Source: Pascua guehoae (lineage: Eukaryota; Basidiomycota; Tremellomycetes; Trichosporonales; Trichosporonaceae). From it: DNA of 64,000 bases. A model generated the notes under the pieces. The model had not been told where the DNA came from and made no database searches. It was given only the letters and a program-made list of their open reading frames with translations. Of this stretch, positions 1 through 11,222 are shown piece by piece. The stretch is from assembly GCA_001600415.1 (NCBI GenBank), contig BCJX01000004.1, positions 887,689 to 951,688 of the forward strand, given 5' to 3'. The position numbers were made by a program, and so were the translations under genes. Each line of letters opens with the position of its first letter. Position 1 is the stretch's first letter.

Positions 1-835
1 AGGTCATAGTCGGCAATCGAGTTGACCTCGGCGACTGGCAGCTCTGGCGTGGCGAGTGCTGCAAAGTCGGCCATGCCCTTGCCCATCTTGCGCGTGATTT
101 CGGCAATAACGTCCTGGTACCTGTACCGTTAGCATGCAATGACCTACCGCTCGCGCCCGCCGACACTAGCTAGCACTACTTACTTGGTATCCAAGAGGGC
201 AAACTCTGCCTGGATCTTGTCAAACTCGACCAACACTGCACGGTCCTTTTCGTTGGGCCCCGAGCCGGTGAACGTCCACCCGGGCTCGTAGAGCTTGAGG
301 TGGAACTCGCGAAGAAGAGGAAGCTTGACCGAGTTGGGCACGGCCATGTCGTCCTCGACAGTGTCGAGCGCGCGGAGAACGAGGTAGAAGAGGCAGACCT
401 GTTGGTGTCAGACAACCACACTGTTGCTTTTCCCATCACAGCTTGTCGCTCGCGGGGCCGCGCACAACTACGCACCACTCGGGCAAGGTCTCCCTCGAGC
501 TCCTTGATCACCATCGAAAAGCTTCGGCTCGTCTGGTCAAGGAACTCCCAGCATCGCTTCATCGTTGGCCGGTCATATCCCGTGAAGGGCAACTCCTTGG
601 CCTCTGTAATGTCGCGGTGGTCCTTCCAGATCTTGTAGTTGATCAGAGAGCGGAGCTCGCTCTAGCTGGTTAGCAGTGGTATCGACGAGGCGCGAGACGG
701 GATGCGTACCGGGTGGGTCATGCCTGGGAGACTGTCAGCTAAAAGTCCCCACAAAGTGCTAGCCCGCCGGCAAGGCTTCCATGCCAAGCCGTCAACACTT
801 GACTTACCCAGCCAAATCAGGTCGACAGCGCCCAT
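1..835 (-). CDS. ERG9: Squalene synthase (farnesyl-diphosphate farnesyltransferase), N-terminal part; runs off the window
   Basis: Squalene synthase joins two farnesyl diphosphates head to head into squalene, the first committed step of ergosterol synthesis, at the ER membrane. Five exons are visible on the minus strand: 835-808, 723-710, 661-476, 398-184 and 120-1. Exons 1-2 splice to MGAVDLIWLGMTHP. Family motifs follow in order: the segment FLDQTSRSF, the aspartate-rich FLVLRALDTVEDDM-like segment (here LFYLVLRALDTVEDDM) that binds diphosphate through magnesium, and YQDVIAEITRKMGKGMADF. The C-terminal half, with the second Asp-rich motif and the membrane anchor, lies outside the window. 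Exon 2 is only 14 nt. The start at 835 is preferred because it gives the short N-terminus seen in the family. The family call is secure; exon edges are inferred from GT/AG signals and phase. Confidence 0.93.
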
Positions 836-1542
836 GTTTTAACCGAGTGGGATGGAATACGAGACGCGGGTACGAGGGTTGACGAGTCGTTCCAATACTT
901 GCGGCAGGGGAGGGGTCTGTTGAACGAGATGAGATGGGAGGTGGTTGGGGACGTTGAAGAGGACGGTGACCTGGACGACCTGTCTGTCTGTCTGGCAGTG
1001 TTGGAGAGGGGCCGAGATCGGCCCGGTGGAAGACGTACGACTCAGGGTCCAGGTGGTGCAGGTAAGTACAAGTGATTGAGAGCAGAGAGATTCCGCACTG
1101 CCCAGCCGCCGCCGTGCCGTGCGCCGTGGCAACCAGCCGTCCGTGGTGCCGCAGCCAGCTGGCCAGCTGGGCAACTTGCAACTGCGCGCAACTGGCAGCT
1201 GGGCGCACGCGACGACACGACAAACTACCGGACTGCCGACCACCACCTGGGTCCTAGGCGCATGCCGCCTGTAACAGCCAACGGCCCGCATAACATTCTT
1301 GACTCCGCCAGGGCCATGCCAGGCTGGCATGAATTTCCAGATCCCAATCCAGGTACCCAGGTCGAGTGAGGGTGGCATGATCAATTACAGACGGAGCCAA
1401 ATCAATAATCCCACGGTACCTGGCCGGCCTGCCACACACACGGGATTATTTCTCGAATTCATGGCCACTGTGGAGACTACCATTGTGGACTTCGTTCAAG
1501 TTCAACGTCAATCCTCTTCCTCGCTCCCATCCATTGCCACCC
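836..1542. other. Divergent intergenic region between ERG9 and IWS1
   Basis: About 0.7 kb separates the two start codons, so it should hold both promoters. Only short uninformative open frames occur. The stretch near 1150-1205 is rich in CAGCTGG and GGCAGCTGG motifs, which are frequent in other spacers of this window. I see no clear TATA box or RNA gene. Confidence 0.5.
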
Positions 1543-3264
1543 ATGTCTTCGTCGCCCCGGGCCGAACCCGCCGAGTACGAGACTGCGCCGTCTCCAGGTG
1601 CAGGCGGCTCTCCCGCTCGCGATGCGTCTCCGGCTGCCGGCGCACCCGAACGCACAGACGCTGCTGAACCGACGCAAGATGGTGCTGCCGGCGGAATCTA
1701 TGACGAAGTGTTTGGTGGAGGTGGTGACGATTCCGACATCTCGGACAACGAGGGCGCACCACGCGCAGCACCAACAAAGGGTGGGGGCGACGATGATGAT
1801 GACGACGACGACGACGATGACGAGGACACGTACCGCCCCGCCACTGCGACTTCGCCCGCCAAGCTGCCCAAGTTTAAGAAGCGGCGCGGAAGCGGCGATG
1901 GCGGAGACGATGGCGACGATGGCGACGGCGACGAGGACGAGGAGCGGCGCAAGCGCAAGAAGCGCAAGCAGGAAAAGCGGGACAAGCGGAACCGCGAGTC
2001 GCGCGACCAGATTGAGGACGAGGACGAGGAGCCGGTGCTCGACGAGGCCACCCAGCGCCGCCTCGCACTCGAGGAGAGGATAGAGAACATTGGCAAGAAA
2101 CAGCGTGTGACGAGGCGCAAGAAGAAGGGCGGCGAGGACGTTGACGTGAGTTGTCACAAAGTGTTCCAAGCCCAGACAGAACCTGACTCGCAGATTGTCG
2201 ACTCGTACCACGACGACGTCTGCATCCGCCTGCGCGATCGCATGCTCGCCGCTGCCGCAAAGGACCGTCGCGCGAACAATGACAAGCAGCCCGCAACGAG
2301 CAAGCTTGCCATGCTCGAGGAAGTGCGTGGTGTTCTGCAAAAGTGAGTCCTGTCCAGCATCGTCGTCTGCGCCCCTCAACCCGCCATGCAAATCGGTCCT
2401 TTGTCCCCTCTCTCAATGAGGATGGCGACGATTTGGTCAGGTCAGCGGAGATGGAACACGTCGCGTTCTTCCCGGTTTATCCTACCCTTGAAAAGACCCC
2501 CTGGCATTGCCCAGTGAGGGCTGCGATTGCGTCTGTCTGTCGTCTTTGGAGCAGCGGCCATGGGCAGTGGGAAAGCGGGTGTTATATCGATGTGACATTT
2601 CGGATTGCTGAGCTGTATGCTGATACTCAGTACGACGTTATGGTCGTCCATCATCGACAACGAGGTGCTCAAGGCGGTCAAGCTGTGGCTCGAGCCCCTC
2701 GATGACCGCTCGCTGCCAGCAGTGGGTATCCAAAAGGTCATCTTCGAGGCCCTCCCCAAGATGGATCTCGACACGGCGACGATCAAGGAGGCTGGTCTCG
2801 GAGCCATCGTCCTCTTTTACACAAAGACGAAGCGCGTCACGCCCGTCATCCGTCGTACGGCGGATATGCTGGTGCAGAGCTGGTCGCGTCCGATCATTAA
2901 GCGCCCTGCCGACTTCCGTAACCGCTACGTGAGCCGCGACGCGGACCGTGGCGAGGAGCGCGACTATGACGACGACGCGGACGAGCTCACGGAGCGTGAA
3001 CGCCGCGACCGCGATCGTCGCAAGCGCGGCAAGGCGCCCGTCAAGCAGAAGCGCTTCGATGTCCGCAAAGCCCTCGAGGAGAACGAGTCGCGCAAGGGCG
3101 CTCGACCGCTCACTGCCAGCGAGACCCAGTACACTGTCGCGCCCGAGAGTCGCACGCAGCACTACTCGGAAGACATTGCGCACGTCAGTCGCCTCCAGCA
3201 GGACAACAAAAAGTTCAACAGGTTTGCCCGCCAGATCAAGATGGGCAAGCGCGGCGGGCCCTAG
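1543..3264 (+). CDS. IWS1: Transcription elongation factor IWS1/SPN1
   Basis: IWS1/Spn1 binds Spt6 and RNA polymerase II in the nucleus and works in elongation, mRNA export and chromatin maintenance. Three exons (1543-2145, 2194-2342, 2631-3264) give 461 residues. The first 190 or so residues are disordered and acidic, with a run of about 12 Asp near residue 90 followed by Lys/Arg-rich clusters. The folded TFIIS N-terminal domain (about residues 205-300) spans the second splice and reads LQNTTLWSSIIDNEVLKAV, then WLEPLDDRSLP. The C-terminus is basic and ends RFARQIKMGKRGGP, as usual for the family. The 48-nt first intron is in frame and free of stops, so retention would insert 16 residues. 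The second intron is 288 nt, long for this window. An in-frame ATG at 1483 exists, but 1543 starts the usual Ser/Pro-rich opening. Confidence 0.93.
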
Positions 3265-4330
3265 TCGCCAGACATGGTCGCCTAAACGTAGCCTTGGCAA
3301 GAGGCGAAGACTGGGAGAGACAAGGCGCGTGCATGTGTATTCAGAGATGGGGGACGCGAGGCGGCTGTGTCCGAAGCCATGCGGGATGCCACGGAGCGGC
3401 GGGCGTTGCACATTACCCCGTAGCCCGCGTGCATCGGCGAAGACAGAGATAGGTTGTTGTACCGTAGTGATAATGCACATAGATCAGTGTGTCACATGCC
3501 GCCGACGCGCGCGTCCTGTTCCAGCGCGTGTCTCGCGATCTCGAGTGGAATTGGAATGGATCGCGTTTTGTCATGGGTTCATTACATCAGGGCAGGTACA
3601 TGCACCGTGTTACAGCCACCTTGGGCCCGCAATTGAGTTGGGCTAGTTGGGGCCGTGCCGTCCGGTGCCCGTGTGATCTGCATCGGCTGCTTTGCACCAC
3701 CTGACGTCTGCGGGACTGGCCGTTGGTGGGCAATTGCTGGGTATAGCACACCTGACACAGGGAGAGTTTGAACTCGAGAGCCAGGCCAGCCGGGCTGAGC
3801 CAGGGGCTGGGTAGGCGGGCCAAGGTGCGGCCAGGCTGGATGGAGGGTTTGTCAACATCCGGTTGGTTGCCGGTGGAGGTTGTTGCCTGTGGGGGCTACT
3901 TCGGCTTGTCTCGGTCCGGGGGCCCTCTGCCAGGAACAACCAGATGCCAACCATTGACAGACACACACGAGTGAGTACCAGAGGCTGCATGCAGCCTCTC
4001 TGGCCTCCTGGCCTCCTGGACGGCTGTTTGGAGCTGCCCGCGTGACTTGGATGCGGGGTCTGCATCGTATGTATGTACATGACCATCACCATCAACCATT
4101 GTCGTTGTCGACCCACTTGCTCCTCACTTCTCGTGCTTGTTGACTTGACACCCTCCTCGGCATTGTCGTCGCCTTGGTCCGTTCAACATCATCAACACCA
4201 CCCCCGTCTCTCCTTTCACTCATCTCTCCCACCACCTCAACACTCATTGCACTCTCTTGACACTCGCTCGCGTGACCCGCCGTATACCGCCCCAGCACCA
4301 ACTCTTGCTGCTGGTCTATAACCCGCGACA
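3265..4330. other. Intergenic spacer downstream of IWS1
   Basis: It contains the IWS1 3' region and the promoter and 5' UTR of the next gene. From about 4090 to 4320 the plus strand is pyrimidine-rich (many CTC, CAC and TCC), typical of fungal leader regions. No other gene is supportable. Confidence 0.5.
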
Positions 4331-6455
4331 ATGCCATATACCTTTGAATACATTCCGGGCCTCTTCGCATTGACGACATGGGAGCAAGATGTGAGTATCT
4401 CCAGTGTCGCTGCTGGCTGTGTGCGACTGCCCATTGCCCCCCAGGTGCTCCCTGCTGAGCAGATGCGACCATACTCATCGCACTTAGCGGCAGCGCGCCT
4501 GGCGCGGGCAGCTGTTCGCCGCGGTAATGGCTGCAGTCACTCCCTTCTCCTCGTCGTGTGACACCCATTTGCTCACGCGACAGATCGAACGGCGCTTCGG
4601 CCTAACCGCTCCAGATTGGAAGACATTCGCAGCGACAATTGAGCGTACGTCTGGTTCATGTCCCCCTTCCTCCATTGCTGTTGGGCAAGCTGTGGGCACG
4701 TAGCATACCCCAGCCAGCGTGTCCGGTTGCGACGTACGGCCGGTGTCGGTGCCAGCGGCATGGTGCCAAGCAGTGTGGCGAGCGTCGCGTCAACTGGCGA
4801 CGCGTCGCGGTCCCGTGCATGCCGGTCACTCCGTGTCACTCCGTGGGGCAATGGCGGGCCGCACGGAGAATCATGGGACCGAGCCGTCCCAGCAGTCAAC
4901 CTCAGTGACCACTCACTGGTGTGGGTGGCACGAAGCTCGAGCTCAAAGCTCGGAGCTTCACTGCTCCTACATGCAGGCCAGTGCACCCCCGCATGGCCTC
5001 CTTGACTCGGGCTCCGACTAGTGCCGAAAGACAACCCCCCGGGCTAGCCCCTGCTGACACTCAGACCTCCAAGCCCAGGCAGCCGAAGGCGAGCAGATCA
5101 AAGTGATCTACACTGCGCGGCACGGCGAGGGTGCGTTCTCGGCGTGGCTGGGCTAATGACAGCGGAACACAATGTCCTTGCGGCAAAATATGGCGAGCCA
5201 GAAAATGTCGTGAGTGTCGTTCGTCTTGACAGAGGTGTGCAGTGAAGGGCTGCGTCAGACGATTGTCTGCATCCTCGAGCTTGCTCGGGTGACACCTACT
5301 GAGATCTCCTTCTTCTCTGGGTGTTTGGGGATTCTTCGAACCCTCTTTGTTCCGGCCCATTCTCTCGCCGCACCCTGACCCCAACTAATATCCAGGTCCA
5401 ACGCAACCACCCCATCACCGACCCACGTCTAACAGAGGAAGGGCGCGTGCAGGCCGTGCGCTTGGCAGACGCATTCGCCCGTGAGGCCAAGGCAGGAATG
5501 CCGCTCCCGACGCGCTTCTTCGTGTCGCCCATGCGGCGCCCGGGGGAAACATGTGGTCTCGAGTGGGGCTGGCTCTTCAATGGAACAAGCACAAGGGATG
5601 GGGACTGGGGGGGCAAAGTCCCAGCAAGGGTTGTGGAGGTGAGTTGCGACGGGTACAAGGTAGCTGGGCTGTGGGGCTACGCTGCTCGAAGGTCGGGTGT
5701 GGCGCTTGAGGTCCCAGAAATGAGGACCGAATGCGGCTGCTTCTTACATGCTGCAGTTGGCAGCGGTCGGCCAACCCACGCCCGCTGTTCTGCCTCTATT
5801 GTTCCAGTGGCACCCAAATGCAACCCTCCCTGATTCCCTTGACTGACGATCCAGGAAATCCGCGAACATCTTCACGTCCACCACTGCGACGAGCGTCTCT
5901 CCGTGTCCGAGCTCAAGCGCCTCTTTCCCAGCTTCCACTGGCCAGAAAGTATGCCAGACGCCGACACAGTGTGGAAACCTGGGAGCGTGCGCGGGCGGGA
6001 AACAGAAGAGGAGATGGTCGCCCGCGCTCGACGCGGTCTCGGCATCATCGTGGAGGAGAGCGTTGGTGATACCTGTGAGTGTTGGGGGAGGAGGTAGACG
6101 TCTCTTGTGTTCCACCGCCATGCCGCCAGTGATGACCAGACATTGGGCAGGCGAGAGGAAACGAGGAAGGAGCCAGAGTAAGGATTGTGGAGGAGCGCAA
6201 TCACGGAGCAATGGGACGGACACGTTTGAAGTCTATCGCACCCATCTCTCCTCCTCTCCCCATATTAGGCCACCGCTGCCCCATCACCATTATTTGATGC
6301 AGCTCCGTCGCCTGTTGGCCGAGCTAACACCAGACATCTCGATGACGGCACACTCGGGCGTCCTGCGTGCAGTGTTCAAGAACCTGCACGTCCCACTGCA
6401 CCGCCTCGCGACCGGCGAGATGAACGTGCTAGTGGTTCGTGTCAGGTCGTGCTAA
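4331..6455 (+). CDS. Histidine phosphatase superfamily protein (phosphoglycerate mutase-like, PMU type)
   Basis: Seven exons (4331-4390, 4584-4644, 5065-5130, 5163-5209, 5396-5638, 5855-6074, 6334-6455) encode 272 residues. The splice between exons 3 and 4 rebuilds the catalytic RHG motif as ARHGEAEHN; its His is phosphorylated during catalysis. A second-half motif, TAHSGVLRAVF, supplies the other active-site His, and FFVSPMRR supplies phosphate-binding Arg. The opening MPYTFEYIPGLFA resembles fungal PMU-type proteins whose substrates are poorly defined, so a phosphatase role is likelier than glycolytic mutase. The first 20 codons fill one exon. The last exon reads through to TAA at 6453, but a CTAAC followed by CAG at 6464-6466 could end an alternative short intron. 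Family call firm, substrate unknown. Confidence 0.85.
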
Positions 6456-7114
6456 CACGGAGCAGTAGCCAGAGGGCGGAGGGAGACGAGGACTGAACGA
6501 AACGTAATTCTTGGTGTGATACGTTTCTGGGCACGATACGTTCTTTGCGCGATACCCGATCGTGATGGGCATATGGGCAATAGGCTAAAACAGAGGGTTG
6601 TATGCAAATGTGTATAGTGGTGTGACCAGATGTGCAGAAGGAGTTGCTGTCGGGCGCCGGCGAGCTGGACTGTGGACTCGGCGAAGCATCTATCATGTCG
6701 CCGAGGGTCAGTGCATTGGGTGGAAGAGGGGGCACGAGCTGCTCTAGGGACCGGGCAAAAACAGTCTGCCGGCCGCTGACGGCCGATTGCGTGTCTCAGA
6801 CTTGAAAACAAGCCTACTTTAGCTACTTTAACAATCCCACATCCACACCCACATCGAGCCTCAACAACTTACAATTCGTATCACGCCCCTGCGTTCATAT
6901 CCACACATCCGCGGCAACCGCCACTACACTTTGGCGTCACCGCCCGCCACAGCCGATCCATATTTACATTTCGCGGCCGCAGACACACACCCACCCTGTG
7001 CGTGTTTCAACTCCTATCCACACATCAACATACTGACCGACGCCCAGGTACTACCAGGTATCACGACCACTCTCCTTCCACCTTCTTCCCCCTGCACAAC
7101 AACAACAGCCGACA
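6456..7114. other. Intergenic spacer
   Basis: No supportable gene. The right half (6830-7110) is AC- and CCA-rich on the plus strand and looks like the promoter and 5' UTR of the following gene. Confidence 0.45.
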
Positions 7115-7730
7115 ATGACAAACGGCCCACCCCCACCCTTCTCCCCCACCTCAGATCGCAGCACAGACACCAAATCCGACCCAGCACCAGCCTACAATAC
7201 CGTAGCCGACGTTGTCCTGGTCGAAACTCTGTGCAATGTGGTCGAAACGCTCGGTGCGCGCCTCACCGCAGCCGAGGCGGAGATTGCCGCCTTGCACCGG
7301 CGCGTCGAGGGCCACGAGGTGGAGTGGGCGCTGGAGAAGGGCCACTTTATGGGACCAGGCCGCCGCCGACCCAACCAGCCTGGGCCAGTGGGGCCGCGTG
7401 AGAAGGGTAAGTGGACGAGGGTGTACCGTTCAAGATTGGGCTGTACACAGTCTTCTGGGGCACAGCCCAGAGGTCCACCGCGCAGCCCACAGCACTCACT
7501 GCACTCCATACTAACGCCCAGTGATGGAGGTACGCGCGCGCGTCGCCGCTCTCGCGCAGACATACGCCCCAAAGCCGTCCACCCACGCCAACCACCAGTT
7601 GCCACGCCCGATCGTCGTCAGCAGGGCGCTGTGCGCGGGCATGGTGATGGTCGTCGGCTTCGTCCTGTTTGTGCTCTTCATGCTCGCGGCGGTCAATGTC
7701 GTCTTCTTCCTCTCTTCCGGTCTGCGTTAG
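7115..7730 (+). CDS. Small predicted tail-anchored membrane protein with a coiled coil, function unknown
   Basis: Two exons (7115-7406, 7522-7730) encode 166 residues; the splice completes a GTG codon to give EKVMEVRARV. I do not recognise a family. Visible parts are a Pro-rich disordered start (MTNGPPPPFSP), a heptad-like helix at about residues 28-65 (LVETLCNVVETLGARLTAAE and onward), a Pro/Gly linker and one strongly hydrophobic segment near the C-terminus (GMVMVVGFVLFVLFMLAA). Only about six residues follow the hydrophobic stretch, so the layout is that of a tail-anchored protein with its coiled coil in the cytosol. It lacks an evident SNARE motif. The intron has a clean GTAAGT donor and a CTAAC branch 7 nt before the acceptor region. 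Confidence 0.7.
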
Positions 7731-8573
7731 CTATCTGTCCCCCCCTGGGCCCGTGGGCGTGTCGGCATTGCATAATAGGCCACGCCGAGGGGGTAATCTG
7801 AGATACATGTATCCTGTATACACTAGGCCATAGGCCAGCGCCCCCCAGGGGCTTGTGATTTGGTTTCAGGTTTCTTCTGGAGAATAGTTTCGTCATCGTC
7901 CTGCATGATCGCATGAACAAGATTAGATTGCACTCTGCGTGTTCAAAAGTCGGGTAAGAGTGCAAGACAGGAGAGACGATTGCTGCTGATCGTCCTTTCA
8001 TCGCCACAGAGGACGCGACGACGGGACGACGAGTATTACATAATGGCTCGTCTTCAGTTCCCATTTCTGAATCTGAAATTTCATTTTGGTCGGCAGCACT
8101 ACCCTCCAACCTCTACATTTCTTGCAGTATATTTCGCATCAACAACGATACCCAGAGCATTCAGACTTGGCATGCACCTTCAGATAAGCTTGGACAATCC
8201 TCCACACCATTCATTTGAGCATGGGGGAGCATAGGGAACACGCCAAAACGATCTGAAGATTCAGGCACGAAGCCCATGAAATGACAAGACCAACGGGGGA
8301 TTCAAAATGGGATTTTTGTAGTGTGTTTCCCAGGTGGTCGAAAAACACACTACGTTGACGGGACCAACCTCCCTCCCTTCGTAGTGATGATTTCAGAAGC
8401 CCCTGAAACACACTACGACACCGCCCAAACGCCCGAGCTGACGTAAATCGTTTCTGTAACCCGCGCGGAATCAAATTGGCCACCCACCGAGCACCCACTC
8501 AAGACTCTGAAGTCACCCTCGTGATCAACCCCATCTCACTCACTCCCCTCTTTGCCACCCAACAACAGCAACA
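7731..8573. other. Intergenic spacer with repeated AAACACACTAC motif
   Basis: AT-richer than its surroundings. It holds three copies of an 11-mer listed separately, lying 158-256 bp before the YJU2 start. No supportable coding region. Confidence 0.5.
8318..8416. promoter_or_regulatory. Three copies of AAACACACTAC upstream of YJU2
   Basis: The 11-mer AAACACACTAC occurs on the plus strand at 8343-8353 and 8406-8416 and as its reverse complement at 8318-8328; both plus copies continue with G. The first two form an inverted pair with a 14-nt spacer. Position in the proximal promoter suggests a transcription-factor site or a small foldback structure. The factor is unknown. Confidence 0.4.
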
Positions 8574-10342
8574 ATGTCCGAACGCAAGGTCCTCAACGTG
8601 AGTACTAGCGTGCTACATTGCCCTCATGGCTGGCGCTGACCAATGAACAGAAATAGTACGTGTTTTCAGACCAGACTGCGCGTGCGGCGCGTACGGGTTT
8701 GTCATCGCCTGTGGGGTACCGGGGGCTGTCCAACAGTCATTTGTGGTAGTGCACGAACTGGTGGACACTGGCATATGGCAGTATCGGGCCTATGGACAGG
8801 CGTGCCATGGGGCATCTGGCCAGCTGTCTCCCCGCCTCTGTCGTCTGATCGCTACTGCCCTGCCCAGCCTCAATGGCTCTCCCTGGAGCTCTCCTCCCGC
8901 GTGCATGTTTACCATGCTATCCATGTTTGGTTGACACTAACCCCAGCTTCCCGCCCGACTTTGATCCGTCCAAGATCAAGCGGCGCAAGACGGGCGTCAA
9001 GAACCCCCAGATTACTGTCACGCTCATGGCGCCGTTCTCGATGCGGTGTATGAAGTGCGGAGACTATACTTGTGAGTTTGTGCCTGGTACTGAGAGTAGA
9101 GCGGACAGTGTTTGGGGGCTAGGGAAGAGGACGCCACAGATAGAAGGTCGGGAAGAGGTCGCGTCGCTGATGAGCGGAGCGACGCGCCGATGACTTTTGA
9201 CTGCAGAAGACAAGTCGGGATGACGATGGTTGTGGGTGTGGTGGATGGACGGGCGAGCGTTGTCGAACAAGAAGGCGCTGTGTGTTGGAGCTGTTGGACA
9301 CGCGAGAGGCTGTGAATGAGTGGGGCGCTGGGTATGGTTGCGTTGTGTCGTAAGCCTTGCGCCTGGCTCTGTGTCGCTCCTCGTCTGCCCACTCCTCTGG
9401 ATGCTGTCACCTCACTTGCCATCTTTGGGATTATTGTCATTCGCTAACTCTTCAGACAAGGGCAAAAAGTTCAACGCGCGCAAGGAGACGGCCGTTGGCG
9501 AGGACTACATGGGTGTTAAGGTGTTCCGTTTCTACATTGTAAGTTTTGCCTTTTGTTTCTAGATAGTCCAGTTGTGCCAGTGACTAACACTGTAGAAATG
9601 CCCCACGTGCTCGTCCGAGTTTACATTCAAGACGGATCCGAAGAATGCCGACTTTACGATGGAGCACGGCGCGACGCGCAACTTTGACAACTGGAAGGAA
9701 AACGACCCGAACGGTACTGCGGGTCTTCTGCCGGGTGCCGAGGCCGACGAAGAATACGACGACGAGGGCAATGACCGTGAAGCGCGGGACGCGATGGCGG
9801 ACCTGGAGCGCAGTCAAGAGCAGAGCCGGCGCGAGATGGAGGACATGGACGAGCTGGCCGATCTACGCGCGGCGAATGCGCGACACGAGACGAGCCGTGC
9901 CGCCGACGACCCCGACGCGCTCCTTGCCAAACTGCACGCCAAGCGCATCAGTGCCGAGGAGGAGGCACGCCGCAAGGCCGAGGACGCCGAGGACGACGCC
10001 CTGGTCGCAAAGTACTTTTCCAAAGTTGCGGCGCCCCCTGTCGCTGGGGCCGGTCCGAGCAAGAAGCCTGCGAGCGGCGGCAGTGGCAGCAGTGACGAGG
10101 ACGCGAAACCCGAAGCCGCCGATGCAGACGGCGAGACCTCGGAACCCGCCACAATCACGCTCAAGCGCCGCCCTCCTCCTGGCGAGGGCGAGCCCACTGT
10201 CGCGACCCTCCTTGCCGCCAAGGGCAAGGCGCTCGACAAGCCCCCACCACCATCTTCCAACACGGCGCAGGTCAAGCGCAAGCGTGAGGGCATGCAGAAG
10301 CTGTTGGGGATCAAGAAGGTGAACAAAAAGGTCAAGACATAG
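8574..10342 (+). CDS. YJU2: Pre-mRNA splicing factor YJU2 (CCDC94/CWC16 family)
   Basis: Yju2 joins the catalytic spliceosome and promotes the first splicing step. Five exons (8574-8597, 8651-8655, 8947-9071, 9456-9538, 9596-10342) give 327 residues. The N-terminus [20 protein letters not shown] needs a 5-nt exon, AAATA, at 8651-8655, flanked by CAG and GTACGT; it supplies Lys9 and two bases of Tyr10. A zinc site is formed by Cys44/Cys47 (RCMKCGDY) and Cys81/Cys84 (KCPTCSSEF). The conserved YKGKKFNARKET and TMEHGATRNF segments follow. The C-terminal half is charged and helical, and ends in a Lys-rich tail likely to act in nuclear import. Exon lengths sum to 984 nt, an intact frame. The 374-nt third intron is large for the window. 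Confidence 0.94.
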
Positions 10343-10569
10343 GGTACGAGGAGTCATGGTATTGTTGTAGCATATGAACGGCATCGTGTTCAGAGGTATG
10401 ATTGACTGGGGAGATTAGGTGCAGACAGCGCCTAGGTTCGGGCTTACCTTGCGTGGACGCGAGGTGCGCTTAGCTTGCGTGGACGTTAGGTGCAGCGCAC
10501 AAGGGTGTTCTGTGAGTATGTGCACCAGTTACATCCTCGTTGTCGGTGCATGAAGGCTTAACTGGAAAT

Positions 10570-10643
10570 CCCATGGTGGCCGATCCCATGGTGGCCGATC
10601 CCATGGTGGCCGATCCCATGGTGGCCGATCCCATGGTGGCCGA
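10570..10643 (+). repeat. 15-bp tandem repeat, five units
   Basis: CCCATGGTGGCCGAT is repeated five times with essentially no divergence, inside copy A of the duplication. Copy B has only a single degenerate equivalent (CCTATGGCGGCGAGG near 13775), so the array expanded after the duplication. Confidence 0.9.
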
Positions 10644-11130
10644 GGTACCGAGTCTGCCCAAGAAACACCTCTCAGGTCGAAGTTCGACCATTGTCCCCGC
10701 TCCCACCCATGGAGCACAGTACGCTGCAGGACCTCTGGGCACCGCTGACCAGCCTGAATAACCAAGAACAATATGCTGTACCAGCCGTTGTCGCGTTGTC
10801 CGTGGGCGTCTTGGCTCGTGAGTTGGGTCTATTTTGGGCTCGAGGCTTGAGTGAGCGCAGGGGGGTACCGCCGGTAGGAGGAATTGGGCGTCCGGGGCGG
10901 GTCTGAGGTATAAGAGCGGGCCAACCTGCCAGCTACGCACGATGTCGTTGGCATACATGATGGAAGTGGAGGGCTGATGGTTGCTCCCATAGCGGAGACG
11001 TCTCCAAACTCCACATACAGTAAACATTTACTAGGATATGAAACCGATCCGTGCAAAAGAAAACGACAAAGAATTTGCACCGTGCTAGAAAAGTTCAACA
11101 CCGACCCGCCCTGTCGTCTCAGGTCTCCTA

Positions 11131-11131
<1 letters not shown>

Positions 11132-11218
<87 letters not shown>
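11132..11218 (+). repeat. (CA)n microsatellite, about 43 units
   Basis: An uninterrupted run of alternating C and A of about 87 nt. It is absent from the paralogous copy B, so it expanded after, or was lost since, the duplication. Length is likely polymorphic and error-prone in assembly. Confidence 0.95.

Positions 11219-11222
<4 letters not shown>

Noticed and set aside
10540..10771. Peptides with repeated NPMVADPMVAD or WDRPP units
   Set aside because: Direct products of the 15-bp tandem array in copy A; no coding signal outside it.
11132..11218. CRISPR array or other spaced repeat system
   Set aside because: The tract is a plain dinucleotide repeat; no spaced repeats of CRISPR type occur anywhere in this eukaryotic window.
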